This document shows, one piece after another, positions 56,101 through 58,465 of a DNA stretch of 64,000 nucleotides. The notes beneath the pieces were generated by a model. That model was not told the DNA's origin and made no database searches. It saw only the letters and a list, made by a program, of their open reading frames with translations. The position numbers were made by a program, and so were the translations under genes. The DNA is from Bactericera cockerelli (lineage: Eukaryota > Arthropoda > Insecta > Hemiptera > Triozidae), in contig CM044964.1 of the NCBI GenBank assembly GCA_024516035.1, forward strand, positions 17,737,084-17,801,083. Reading direction: 5' to 3'. Position 1 is the first letter of the stretch. Each line of letters opens with the position of its first letter.

Positions 56101-57161
56101 TTGAAAGCGACATTAAAACCAAATAATAAAAAAAAGCTCAGCCGGAACTAGACAAGTTATAGTACGATTTGGATTTTTTTCATGGGGAATTGGTTCATGT
56201 TGTATGGAAAGTATTTGAATAGAAACCACAAAACACATTATAATATAACGCCTAGGTGAAGCATGCATAGACAATGCGCATTGCATCACGATGAACAGAA
56301 GGAAGAGTATTCCTGCTAGGTATACCGGAAAATGGCGGGTTAACATGACAGGTATAGGTTTATATCTTTTACATATTATAAAATAATTCGTTTGTGTGTG
56401 ACTTGTAGAATGATATAGGGCTCAAGGTTGTAGGGTTTCAGTAGAAATACCTTACTTCTCGACCTAATGAGATCTCTAGTGATCTTCCTCATGGTACAAT
56501 CCCACCTAGGGCGTGATTTTTTCCTCATTAATTTGAGTTTTTGACCACATAATAATAAGACTTAGAGTGTTAGGTGGTAGAAAATGCGTTGATCATTAAC
56601 CTCGCCAGGTGATTACCTTCCACTAAAGTATTATTATAAGTTTAGTAATACCTCTTTTTTTCTTCAAGTCTTGGTATTGTATTAAAATAAATGAGGAACA
56701 TTCAGAACCCTATCGAACTCTCTGGTTTCCCCTTGTTTGAGCCTACCAAAGGAGACAGCACATTTTCTAGTCAATCTGGAAACCCCTGATTTTTTGTCCG
56801 TCCTCAAAGCGTCACACTCCTGACTCCTCGGTTTGGTGGTTTCAATAGTGAAAGGAGAGCTATTATTATTATTATTAGAACCAGATCGATCTTGTTATTC
56901 CTCATTATATTATTTCCACACAACTTGCTATTCCACTAAAGTGTTTTATAATTATTATTACAAGGGGATCTTGGCAGCGAGCTAAACCTATGTTTTGTCT
57001 GGTGTTGCAGGATGCGCCACGCCCTGATGAACTGGGGAGAGAAGTTCACCAAGAAGGAGGTGGACGAGGCTTTCGACGCCATGGAGATTGACCGCAAGGG
57101 CATGATCGACACAGAGGCCCTCATCCAGATGATGATCGGTGGAGGTGACGACGACGCCTAA
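17115..57161 (+). CDS. Mlc2: Myosin regulatory light chain 2 (muscle), four coding exons
   Basis: Coding exons are 17115-17117, 52769-52993, 54721-54977 and 57011-57161, giving 211 residues. The protein has a Lys-rich and Pro/Ala/Glu-rich N-terminal extension (residues 2-50), as in insect flight-muscle regulatory light chains. A basic patch and phospho-site region follows (KKAKRSGSTVFSMFS; Ser60/Thr61 align with Drosophila Ser66/67, the MLCK targets). The first EF-hand is intact (DADKDGILGKAD, residues 82-93), with Asp at position 12 of the loop as usual for this family. The conserved VNFTQLLSLFANRM and the C-terminal lobe come next, and it ends GGGDDDA. The light chain binds the IQ region of the myosin neck and tunes stretch-activated contraction. 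Its most unusual features are the 35.7-kb first intron right after the ATG and the repeated decoy acceptors before exon 3. Confidence 0.93.
18410..18476 (+). repeat. 3' part of SINE family B
   Basis: AGGATGAGGGTTAATTGGTA...TGCTTTGAGAATTAACC...CTAAAGAGTCTTAT is the family-B body without its tRNA-like head. A MITE has inserted in its tail. Confidence 0.65.
18480..18609. mobile_element. Harbinger-like MITE, 130 bp, TTA target duplication
   Basis: It starts TGGCCGGGTCGAGACTTGAC and ends with the near-complement GTCGAGTCTTGACCCAGCCA. Both sides carry TTA. A three-base TWA duplication is the mark of PIF/Harbinger elements. No coding sequence. Confidence 0.6.
19948..20090 (+). repeat. SINE family A, near complete
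   Basis: GACCTCAGTAGCTTCATCAA...TAACCTGGAGGTCGATGG, GGTTCAAGTCTC (B-box-like), then AGATTTTGTAAAGCGAGTTT and ATCACGAAAGTGATTCACAC. A good reference copy for the family. Confidence 0.8.
20410..20475 (+). repeat. tRNA-like SINE head of uncertain family
   Basis: TTTAGTCGGTTCACTGTCGA...GGCCGCAGGTTGCGGGTTCAAATACC shows A- and B-box-like elements. The downstream body does not match families A to F. A family-B scrap (AATAATAAGACTCTGAGGGT) lies at 20590-20618. Confidence 0.45.
21487..21785 (-). repeat. SINE family F, antisense, near complete
   Basis: On the complement, a tRNA-like head (CATAACGGTATAGTGACTAC... GAGTTCGATCCCCGGTCGGA) leads into a body with CCCAGGCTGGGTGAGGTTAA and a 3' end with GGTTGAACAATGCCGACCAC. 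A second copy without a good head is at 30095-30360. Confidence 0.75.
22000..22085 (-). repeat. SINE family A fragment, antisense
   Basis: GTTACTCAAACTCGCCTTAC...GGGGCTCGAACCACTGATCT matches the complement of the family-A body and B-box. The head beyond the B-box is cut off. Confidence 0.65.
22683..22825 (+). repeat. LINE 3'-end piece followed by SINE family B 3' end
   Basis: GTGGAAGAGATTGCCGCAGG...AATAACCCCACCCTTTAGTTA is the same 3'-end repeat as the insertion (antisense) at 54284-54472. It is followed by TCCTCGCCTGGTGGTTACC of family B. The parent of the 3'-end repeat is not otherwise present in the window. Confidence 0.5.
23836..24095 (+). repeat. SINE family D, near complete
   Basis: The tRNA-like head is well preserved: ATAGCCAAGTGGTTAAGCAC, then GGTCCCGGGTTCGAACCC. 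The body runs through TTGACCGAGCACCTAACTGG, CCCATCAGAGAGGAGGCATA and CAGGCTACAACACAGACC to TAGCTCCTGTTTATGGCTAC. Although close to a tRNA, it has an extended 3' body and no proper acceptor stem, so it is a SINE and not a tRNA gene. Confidence 0.75.
24238..24350 (+). repeat. SINE family A, sense
   Basis: ACCGATCTCAGTAGCTCGAT...AAAGCGGCGAACTCGTAAC, GGTTCGAGTTCC, then AAAGTTTAGCGATGCTAGTT. It is closest to the variant at 671-800. Confidence 0.75.
24500..24612 (-). repeat. SINE family A, antisense
   Basis: Complement of the family: ACTACTCAAACTTGCTTTGC, GAACCACCGACCTCCAGG, then CATCGATCAAGCTACTGAGG. It lies 150 bp from the sense copy, so the two could pair as an inverted repeat. Confidence 0.75.
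26105..26250 (+). repeat. SINE family A, sense
   Basis: GACCTCAGTAGCTTGATCAG...GGCGGTGGACTTGCAATCTG, GGTTCAAGTGCCGG, then GGATTTAGTAAAGCGAGTTT. Head and most of the body are intact. Confidence 0.8.
26535..26810 (+). repeat. Minisatellite with unit about 35-40 bp
   Basis: Seven or so imperfect units of GTTGTTCAACTAATTCTCGT followed by TATTGTTCAACCTCA. Units vary by short internal deletions. Confidence 0.9.
27230..28288. mobile_element. 1,059-bp foldback element, mariner/DUF4817-related, TA-flanked
   Basis: It begins CAGGGTGATTCAGAAAAGTA and ends with the exact complement, with TA on each side. The two arms are about 425 bp each (27230-27655 and 27865-28288) and differ at only a handful of positions, so the element is young or its arms are homogenised. 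The central 200 bp still holds the last codons of a transposase (see 27769-27843). It sits in one unit of the 157-bp array. Confidence 0.88.
27769..27843 (+). pseudogene. C-terminal remnant of a mariner-like (DUF4817-type) transposase
   Basis: Twenty-four codons and a TAA read VRQSFRRRMEVCIEARGAHV followed by EHLL. This matches the C-terminal signature of IS630/Tc1/mariner-type transposases of the DUF4817 group, which end in a similar ...CIEA-GGH-EHLL tail. It lies between the two inverted arms of the foldback element. The rest of the transposase is deleted. Confidence 0.65.
28650..28955 (-). repeat. SINE family B, antisense, with an internal insertion
   Basis: The complement of the family-B consensus runs from 28950 (TAGTCGAGTAGTTAACGCGC) to the tail near 28650. 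About 95 bp (28728-28820, ending GTATTCAATTCAATTCAA) interrupts it, bounded by a repeated CCCTCAGA(A/G). The insert resembles a tiny LINE 3' end with an A/T-rich tail. Confidence 0.7.
29150..29208 (-). repeat. SINE family A head fragment, antisense
   Basis: TTTGGGACTCGAACCCACAA...GTACAAGCTACTGAGGTCC. Only the tRNA-like part remains. Confidence 0.55.
30095..30360 (-). repeat. SINE family F body, antisense
   Basis: CGGTCGGCATTGTTCAACTG at one end and CATTAACCTCACCCAGCCTG at the other match the family-F body at 21487-21785. A 38-bp segment (GGTTCGGCATTGTTCACCTC...) is a partial internal duplication. Confidence 0.65.
30397..30603 (+). repeat. SINE family C, near complete
   Basis: The tRNA-like head has TATATAGCTCAGTGGTAAAG (A-box) and GAGTTCGTGGGTTCGAAACC (B-box). 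The body runs CCGGGACATGACAAGTTATT...GATTTCACATAAAAATATGT...CTTGGGCTCACTACTGGAAT...GGGCAGTATAAACAGGCGAT and ends (ATT)n. Confidence 0.85.
31841..33829 (+). CDS. LINE ORF1: gag-like RNA-binding protein
   Basis: The first real ATG (31841, context GTAGCCATGTC) gives 662 residues; an upstream in-frame TTG extension is unlikely to be used. The N-terminal half is charged and coiled-coil-like. The C-terminal third carries three zinc knuckles near residues 549-610: CYNCLGVGHHSDIC and CLKCAQEGHMSRNC are CX2CX4HX4C, and CTSCERSGHHTESTAC is a CX2CX4HX6C variant. This arrangement is usual for ORF1 proteins of the R1 and Jockey groups, which coat the element RNA. The C-terminal tail is rich in Glu, Lys and Gly. 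It ends in TAA two codons before ORF2, in the same frame. Confidence 0.9.
   Translation: MSGTQNGGGENLNPPGDKNVNSDVTMIDQDSNSGTGQGGDQHPEPSSKSTESAVVTGSVASAGLLYDFPSNVFSDSEGEYQANTYYAKGGENPRKRKRDIDGSPEIEVIEGNKDILNMVVNVRNAILALSKTAAQERNTKKVIKERIILLQELNKNSLEKVCRYLGLVGKASKKLEFEDEKGKKPIEKKVLICSRCNVEMDRQEEEIKEVKAELQLASEMEQGKYSEFIKKKWNEKVFEKTTVVQGNPLTTKEGDIILFCKDRKEESALLNLARTRYPEIEDILEGGDEGEDQIQYIESVVTSKRGVRKRRVHVGEIGEVWDLREMLNNFKKEKLSKECKNMVVAVSNKECRDIVRKNIEVIFKEDHLSIELFTPEEKDKKRVRDFSTDRRERTTEAVVIKTNISTYAETLRNIRAVVDPAEIGVDIKAVKKTKDNNIVVVTNSGKAEALHREIAAKITGVETHVTGNNKTLLIFDVDATIRGSEVEEIIKRETREDGTQVRFIRTTQSGSQVATVVMPARAADALLAKGEIKIGWTRCRVKIKIDIVRCYNCLGVGHHSDICPEPRREKRCLKCAQEGHMSRNCENVSYCTSCERSGHHTESTACPVIRKLVQNSQQEFTAGRTDKGMLDTGNSENIAEEREKEKEEEKNGNRGGKGSGSD
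33836..36814 (+). CDS. LINE ORF2: APE endonuclease and reverse transcriptase
   Basis: The 992-residue protein starts MINILQCNLNRSPAAHDLLE, the typical start of R1-clade endonucleases. Endonuclease landmarks are VVIGGDVNAKSYAWNS, SILDVTICS and LSDHQYIFYE (residues about 1-205). The reverse transcriptase shows KKAPGPDGLSSEVIK, FGFRAGRSTIDAM, VDIRNAFNCVPW, CGVPQGSVLGGLLWN and the catalytic AYADD (about residue 636). A CX2CX8HX4C knuckle (CRYCDVNRDDAAHTFFVC) lies near residue 916. No RNase H follows. All catalytic motifs look intact. It inserts by target-primed reverse transcription in the nucleus. Clade placement is from motif style, not a tree. Confidence 0.92.
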   Translation: MINILQCNLNRSPAAHDLLEKTVMDRAVSIVLLSEPNKKCVDSNEWFRDKASDTAIKVTSGKLSVRESGNGKGFTWVLVNNDILIFSVYISPNVPLLSFLDFLEGLKNEVCRLSHRQVVIGGDVNAKSYAWNSAVEDDRGAVMSEWVVEMGMEVVNVGNTPTFVRGRSKSILDVTICSRGMMRKVKNWRVSDDENLSDHQYIFYEIGNIDEQVNNNIREKEEKAKWKFEESKKERFQELIRMKINDSIDDAEFCILKLQESCQEIFQRGKGKGKGKKRIYWWNEKIAEKRKVCHVQKRKMVRANKRRDLSEREKKEVRDLYFKCKNELRQEINYSKHCKWMELCSDLNRDVWGKAYKLVCKKFKLFPTIQLKSEEKMKIAIELFPQDDRLIWERVEVKESDIPLFTLEEAGEAFLGLKNKKAPGPDGLSSEVIKTFFETIPEACLNVCNKLLVQGIFPKCWKTAQLVLIEKGKKETGEMAYRPICLLDVFGKTMESLLKMRLTEEIKKSGDLSDNQFGFRAGRSTIDAMSKVLSIGEEAKRKSELCAIVMVDIRNAFNCVPWGGILEEIKKRRVPGYIVNMLCSYFESRELKIEEGRAIELSCGVPQGSVLGGLLWNVYYDPLLNLEIPSNSKLVAYADDVVVVTRGKTRIEIESEINEVMKIICKWLMEHKLQIAPHKTEVVLLVGKRICREISVRIENIEVKSTKSARYLGVYFEQGLKMSEHVKRAVEKAGRTANNLARIMPNINGPDNDKRELLASVVYSVLLYGAPVWAAVTRWQKYVTELEKVQRKVMLRLCRSYRTASTPALQIISRSLPIELMVQERAEMYAIQKIREENERREKEEELREKLRETWMEKWANEGSRGQWTKRIIRDVRAWIERKHGTVTYHLSQFLTGHGNFEYYLKRMRKVRTEKCRYCDVNRDDAAHTFFVCERFKGQREECYTKLGRVLSVENIIEEMLMSKENWECIEKMVREIIVIKERDGRALQRNQ
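37290..37480 (+). repeat. Minisatellite, unit about 45 bp, 4-5 copies
   Basis: Copies of ACCCTGTCCCGTTAGACAGG followed by CAAAGTAGCTGAACTTTTCA. One unit carries an extra GACA, and the first and last are truncated. Confidence 0.88.
39330..39575. mobile_element. Decayed pogo-like MITE remnant
   Basis: Several copies of TTCTCTTATA(T/G)...GG and a terminal CTCATATCCAGGTTTGACTC recall the ends of the 158-bp element at 7920. The left end is not clear. Confidence 0.4.
40519..40705 (+). repeat. 5S rRNA-derived SINE (family E)
   Basis: GCCAACGTCAATGCCACGTT, GAATACACCAGTTCTGTCAC and TGAAGTTAAGCAACGTCCAG follow the order of a 5S rRNA 5' half, including the internal promoter A-box (AAGTTAAGCA). A non-5S body with AACTCAGGCTGGGTGAGGTT and GAGTTTCCAGCGAATGAG follows. 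Other copies are at 53135-53285 and 55410-56135. Divergence from 5S and the added 3' body exclude a functional 5S gene. Confidence 0.7.
41705..41800 (+). repeat. SINE family C head
   Basis: TCCTGGTAGCTCAGTAGTAA...AATCCAGAGGTCGCGGGTTC, GAAACCCTGCCGAGAAATGG. The body diverges after about 41800. Confidence 0.7.
42315..42420 (+). repeat. Dispersed repeat, family G
   Basis: GTGGTAGAAGTGCTGAGTCA...TCTGGCTACCATCGTTCACG is the complement of the segment at 15030-15110. Confidence 0.55.
43142..43352 (+). repeat. SINE family B, near complete
   Basis: Head from AAGTGGTTAACGCGCTTG to GGTTCGAACCCC, then the full body and an (ATT)n tail. The following DNA (43353-43620) recurs after the family-B copy at 56512, see findings. 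Confidence 0.8.
45195..45372 (+). repeat. Minisatellite, about 58-bp unit, three copies
   Basis: CCATCAGTATACCTTTACCT, ACATAATGTAAGGCACCTCA and CAGAAGTGAAGTTCTCAGA repeat almost without change. The high similarity suggests recent expansion. Confidence 0.88.
45521..45730 (+). repeat. SINE family B, near complete
   Basis: Starts CACTGGTAGTCAAGTGGTTA, B-box GGTTCGAATCCC, then the body to CCTCGCCTGGTGATTACC and an AT-rich tail. It is close to the inferred family consensus. Confidence 0.85.
45766..46019 (+). repeat. Uninterrupted copy of the TAGG-microsatellite repeat (empty site)
   Basis: Reads ACTAGCCGTTTGCCCGTGCT through CTAAACAACTCCGGACAAAC, six GGTA units (45968-45991), then GTCCTTTTTTCTGTTTTATA and TATATAGAGA. 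It is almost identical to the two halves flanking the LINE at 31741-36986. It represents the same family without the insertion. Confidence 0.92.
46199..46950 (+). repeat. Left copy of a 752-bp direct repeat flanking a LINE
   Basis: Starts TGCTATCCTAGG and ends ATCTCCTTTACAAG. The right copy (50526-51277) has the same length and about 98 percent identity by eye, with differences such as CTGTGAAC/TTGTGAAC and GACTCCAGG/GACGCGGC. No tRNA-like promoter, coding sequence or LTR signals are visible in it. Confidence 0.92.
46951..48547 (+). pseudogene. LINE reverse-transcriptase domain (5' part of broken ORF2)
   Basis: Open frame with the RT blocks FKACGPDGVFPALLQEG, FRPITLSSFILKTLEKLVDK, HAYQMGKSCETTLHHLM, GAFLDIEGAFDNTSFESM, RGCPQGGVLSPLLWNLVVD and the catalytic GYADDIVILIQG. 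It runs on to a thumb region (KYLGIILDTKLTWNSHL) and ends at the transposon in ...YRLQQNG. The frame starts at the truncated 5' edge, so there is no native start codon. The only damage in the RT region is the insertion at its end. Confidence 0.9.
48548..49391. mobile_element. 844-bp DNA transposon, GGG...CCC ends, 8-bp target duplication
   Basis: The target site CAAAACGG is present on both sides (48540-48547 and 49392-49399). The left end GGGCGCATTACGATTCGGCC and the complement of the right end GGGAACTTCACGATTCGGCC match at 20 of the first 24 positions. More GATTCG(G/T)CCC motifs lie inside both ends. An 8-bp duplication with GG ends would suit Merlin-like or MULE-like elements. There is no transposase; the centre is a minisatellite (48765-49110). 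Confidence 0.85.
48765..49110 (+). repeat. 45-bp minisatellite inside the DNA transposon
   Basis: About seven units of GCATGGCCTTCTATGTATTT followed by TACCTAACCCTACTATATTC and TTGAG. Because 45 is a multiple of three, both strands show repetitive open frames, which are not genes. One unit has an extra ACCT. Confidence 0.92.
49400..50417 (+). pseudogene. LINE RNase H and zinc-knuckle domain (3' part of broken ORF2)
   Basis: It continues the reading frame of 46951-48547 with no shift (IWKGRLLGHSKITALIAEPV). The RNase H core shows WYTDGSKTAEGSGSG (first Asp), YQTEIKAI (Glu), FTDSQAAIMAL (second Asp) and WVPGHKGIAGNERADQLA (His and last Asp), so all four catalytic acids and the His are present. 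A CX2CX8HX4C knuckle (CRLCREDEETATHAILDC) lies near the C-terminus. The stop is at 50415-50417. Confidence 0.9.
50526..51277 (+). repeat. Right copy of the 752-bp direct repeat
   Basis: See the left copy at 46199. It starts immediately after the (ATGAA)n tail of the LINE and ends ATCTCCTTTACAAG, after which the sequence (TAAATGTAGTGATGG) differs from the LINE start that follows the left copy. Confidence 0.92.
51278..52768 (+). other. Last part of Mlc2 intron 1
   Basis: AT-rich; contains a (CT)n run at 51790-51811 and a family-A SINE, then unique DNA leading to the acceptor at 52768. No exon seen. Confidence 0.5.
51848..51985 (-). repeat. SINE family A, antisense, near complete
   Basis: ATCAAATTTGTGTTAATCAC, TTCGTGATAGCACAACTACT, then GGGACTTGAACCGCCGACCT and the head end TAGATCGGTT. 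Confidence 0.8.
52769..52993 (+). CDS. Mlc2: Mlc2 exon 2: N-terminal extension and phosphorylation region
   Basis: Seventy-five codons in phase 0 between CTTCTGCCCCCAG and GTGAGT. GC-rich and Pro/Ala/Ser/Lys-rich (residues 2-76), ending IAEFKE at the start of the first helix. Its composition contrasts sharply with the AT-rich introns on both sides. Confidence 0.93.
53135..53285 (+). repeat. 5S-like SINE family E, 5'-truncated
   Basis: TCACTGAAGTTAGGCAACAT...CCAGTGAGGTGAAGAATTTG, then TTTCCTGCGAATGGAGGGTA, CCCCCGTCGTGTAGTTCAAA and an A-rich tail. Confidence 0.6.
53624..53729. repeat. Strong hairpin (41-bp arms) in Mlc2 intron 2
   Basis: CGAAATAATTTGAAATGGAA...GGCTTTTTTGTTTT pairs with AAAACAAAAAAGCC...TCAAATTATTTCG across a short loop with an A-run. 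There are few mismatches. It looks like a miniature foldback element. It lies between exon 2 and the decoy array and could hold the intron RNA in a stem. Confidence 0.75.
53925..54742 (+). repeat. Tandem copies of the Mlc2 intron 2 / exon 3 junction
   Basis: The unit is GATTTATGTATATTTCCCTC, CGGCCAG, then the exon start GGTTTCGCCATGATGGACGC and C, then TTGTGATATAACAC. Decoy exon starts are at 53953, 54036, 54119, 54184, 54257, 54526, 54591 and 54656; the true one is 54721. Spacing is 65 bp in the copies nearest the exon and 65-83 bp in the distal ones. One copy has GATTTC in place of GGTTTC, and another has CTGCGG in place of CTCCGG. In the decoys GCC is followed by TTG TGA, an in-frame stop. 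Confidence 0.95.
54284..54472 (-). mobile_element. Short LINE-type 3'-end insertion within the decoy array
   Basis: About 190 bp with a T-rich left end (reading as an A-rich tail on the complement) and the segment GGCGGGGTTATTGCCTATGG...TCTCTTCCACC. The complement matches the repeat at 22683-22735. It interrupts the fifth decoy just after GGACGCC. Short target duplications (CCTT) are possible. Confidence 0.65.
54721..54977 (+). CDS. Mlc2: Mlc2 exon 3: first EF-hand and central domain
   Basis: 257 nt, phase 0 at the start and two bases left at the end (donor GTGAGT at 54978). It encodes GFAMMDADKDGILGKADLIK, the KEVDDMLAEA segment and VNFTQLLSLFANRM, then DEDEVV-like DDDEVVVAAFKAFDEGG. It is the only copy of the junction whose frame stays open. 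Confidence 0.94.
55178..55402 (+). repeat. SINE family C, near complete, partly duplicated head
   Basis: TCCCGGTAGCTC occurs twice in tandem, then TCAGTGGTAAAGGCGGCACT, GAGTTCGTGGGTTCGAAACC and the body with CTTGGTCTTACTGCTAGAGT and GGGCAATATAAATAAGGCGA. A 3' end of a related copy with (TTCTA)n tail is at 55075-55150. Confidence 0.8.
55410..55513 (+). repeat. tRNA/5S composite SINE (family E), first copy, interrupted
   Basis: A tRNA-like piece (ATCTGGTAATCGTGGGTTCG, AAACTTAGCC) runs directly into a 5S-like piece (AAGCCAGCATCTATGACACA, TTGAATATACCAGTTCTCG). It stops at 55513, where an antisense family-B SINE is inserted. Confidence 0.6.
55514..55716 (-). repeat. SINE family B, antisense, inserted in family E
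   Basis: Complement of family B from AATAATAACACCCTTTAGTG to TGACTACCAATGCAG. Nearly complete. Confidence 0.8.
55722..56135 (+). repeat. tRNA/5S composite SINE (family E), second copy with nested MITE
   Basis: Head TCCCGGTGGTCAAGGTGTCG...GTGGGTTCAAAACCCAGCC, 5S-like part (GAGCCAGCACCTATGACACA, TTGAAATACCAG, GTCATTGAAGTTAA), a nested element at 55836-55937, then GGAACATCCAGCGATG and the 3' body (CTCAAGCTGGGTGAGGTTAA, GAGTTTCCAGCGAATGAAGG, CCCCCGTCATAA, A-rich tail). Confidence 0.75.
55836..55937. mobile_element. 102-bp MITE with TTAA target duplication (piggyBac-like)
   Basis: TTAA lies on both sides (55832-55835 and 55938-55941). The ends are CACGTTCATGGACA and its exact complement TGTCCATGAACGTG. 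The host SINE sequence continues cleanly on either side (GAAGTTAA / TTAAGGAACATCC). TTAA duplication is the mark of piggyBac-type transposons. The middle contains a palindromic CTAAAGGGGCATACAAAAAT-type segment without coding sequence. Confidence 0.85.
56512..56642 (+). repeat. SINE family B 3' body
   Basis: TTAATTTGAGTTTTTGACCA, ATAATAAGACTTAGAGTGTT, CATTAACCTCGCCAGGTGAT then the tail. It is followed by about 270 bp (to 56930) that also follows the family-B copy at 43142-43352. Confidence 0.75.
57011..57161 (+). CDS. Mlc2: Mlc2 exon 4: C-terminal lobe and stop
   Basis: Acceptor GTCTGGTGTTGCAG. It completes the Lys codon (AA + G) and encodes MRHALMNWGEKFTKKEVDEA and the last EF-like region to GGGDDDA, TAA at 57159-57161. 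The 3' UTR contains a tandem duplication of about 50 bp (AAACCAACCAA...CCAATGA(C/G)GAACATCTCAAC). Confidence 0.94.
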
Positions 57162-57370
57162 ACCAACCAACCTCAACACATCCCACCAGCCAATGACGAA
57201 CATCTCAACGGCTAAACCAACCAAACTAAACACATCCCAGCCAATGAGGAACATCTCAACAAGCAAGACTTAACATGAAAAGTCCGGATAACAATGGACT
57301 ACCAAACAAACAAAATATTTGTGTCGGAAATTGTATCTTGCAAAAAAAAAATACTAAAAGCTTTCCATTG

Positions 57371-57376
57371 AATAAA
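57371..57376 (+). terminator. Mlc2: Poly(A) signal of Mlc2
   Basis: AATAAA 210 bp after the stop. A second AATAAA at 57902-57907 could serve a longer 3' UTR. Confidence 0.55.
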
Positions 57377-57479
57377 ATTTCAACATTGGTTTTCCAACTT
57401 GAAGTAAGCCTGATATTCAAACTGTCACGGATAACTTTAATTATATTTTTTATACGTGAAACAAATTCCATCATTTAAA

Positions 57480-58460
57480 TGCCTATACCACAGTCCAAAC
57501 CGTTTTAGGTTTCAGGACCATGACGTACTAATTGAGAGACAAGCTAACAAAAAAGTTGTACGACAAACACACTGAAAAACTAAGGGCCGATATAAAAAAA
57601 GATTTTCACTAAAGCATTTAAAATAATTTAGACCAGTACTTATCACACCATCACAAATGAAAAGAAATATTTTTGGAACAACACATGAAAAACGTACAAC
57701 TTTTGGCTTGGTATTTCTTTTTTTTTCTCTTTTTTTTATCTGTCCTATAAATGGGGCAGTTATTTTTTTTACTTTAAAAAACTGTGCCATACCTCCTAAT
57801 TTGTTAGATTTAACTTCAATTAGATTTTATATTAAAATTCCCCTGAGCAACCTTAATTTTGTGACAAAAAAGTATTGTTTTTTATTTCTTTCTTAGTAGG
57901 CAATAAAAAACCATCTTCAAGATGAATATTTCACAGCCTTTTTTTAATTTCTAGCCATAAAACAGCAGCTACTTCCTCATCTCGTAGCATGCTTACTCTG
58001 TGATGGTCGAGAAGTGATACTTCCCGTTAACGTGCTGCGGCAACACTGGAAGGTATCCCATATCAACAACTGTAACCAAATTATGAATACAATTTTTTGT
58101 CGGCTCTTAAGTTCCAGCCCGGTATCTTCAGAAGATCTCAACACTCAGCTCAAACCATTTTTCATATTTTGAAAAATCAAAATTATTTTCACTCACTACC
58201 GATGGCGGAGTGAAATATTCAGTTCAGCCAATCTGTTCCAATAGGGTAAAAATCTAGTAGTTTATCAATTAGTTCTATCCTTGGTAGGAAATCGAAATTA
58301 TCATGTGTACACGTGGAATTATCAAAAAAATTAGGATGTACGAAAACAGAATATGAGGAGAGTGTAAAAAATAATATTTCAAAGAAGTAAGGTTCACATT
58401 TTATTTAAAATTTTATTTTATTTGAGGACGATACAAAACCAATTCTCCAATTTGAAGTCA
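57480..58460. other. Intergenic region between Mlc2 and the MST-HMG gene
   Basis: AT-rich, without SINEs or clear repeats. It may hold the far 3' UTR of Mlc2 and the promoter of the next gene. No TATA box is obvious close to the start at 58466. Confidence 0.45.
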
Positions 58461-58465
58461 TAGCA

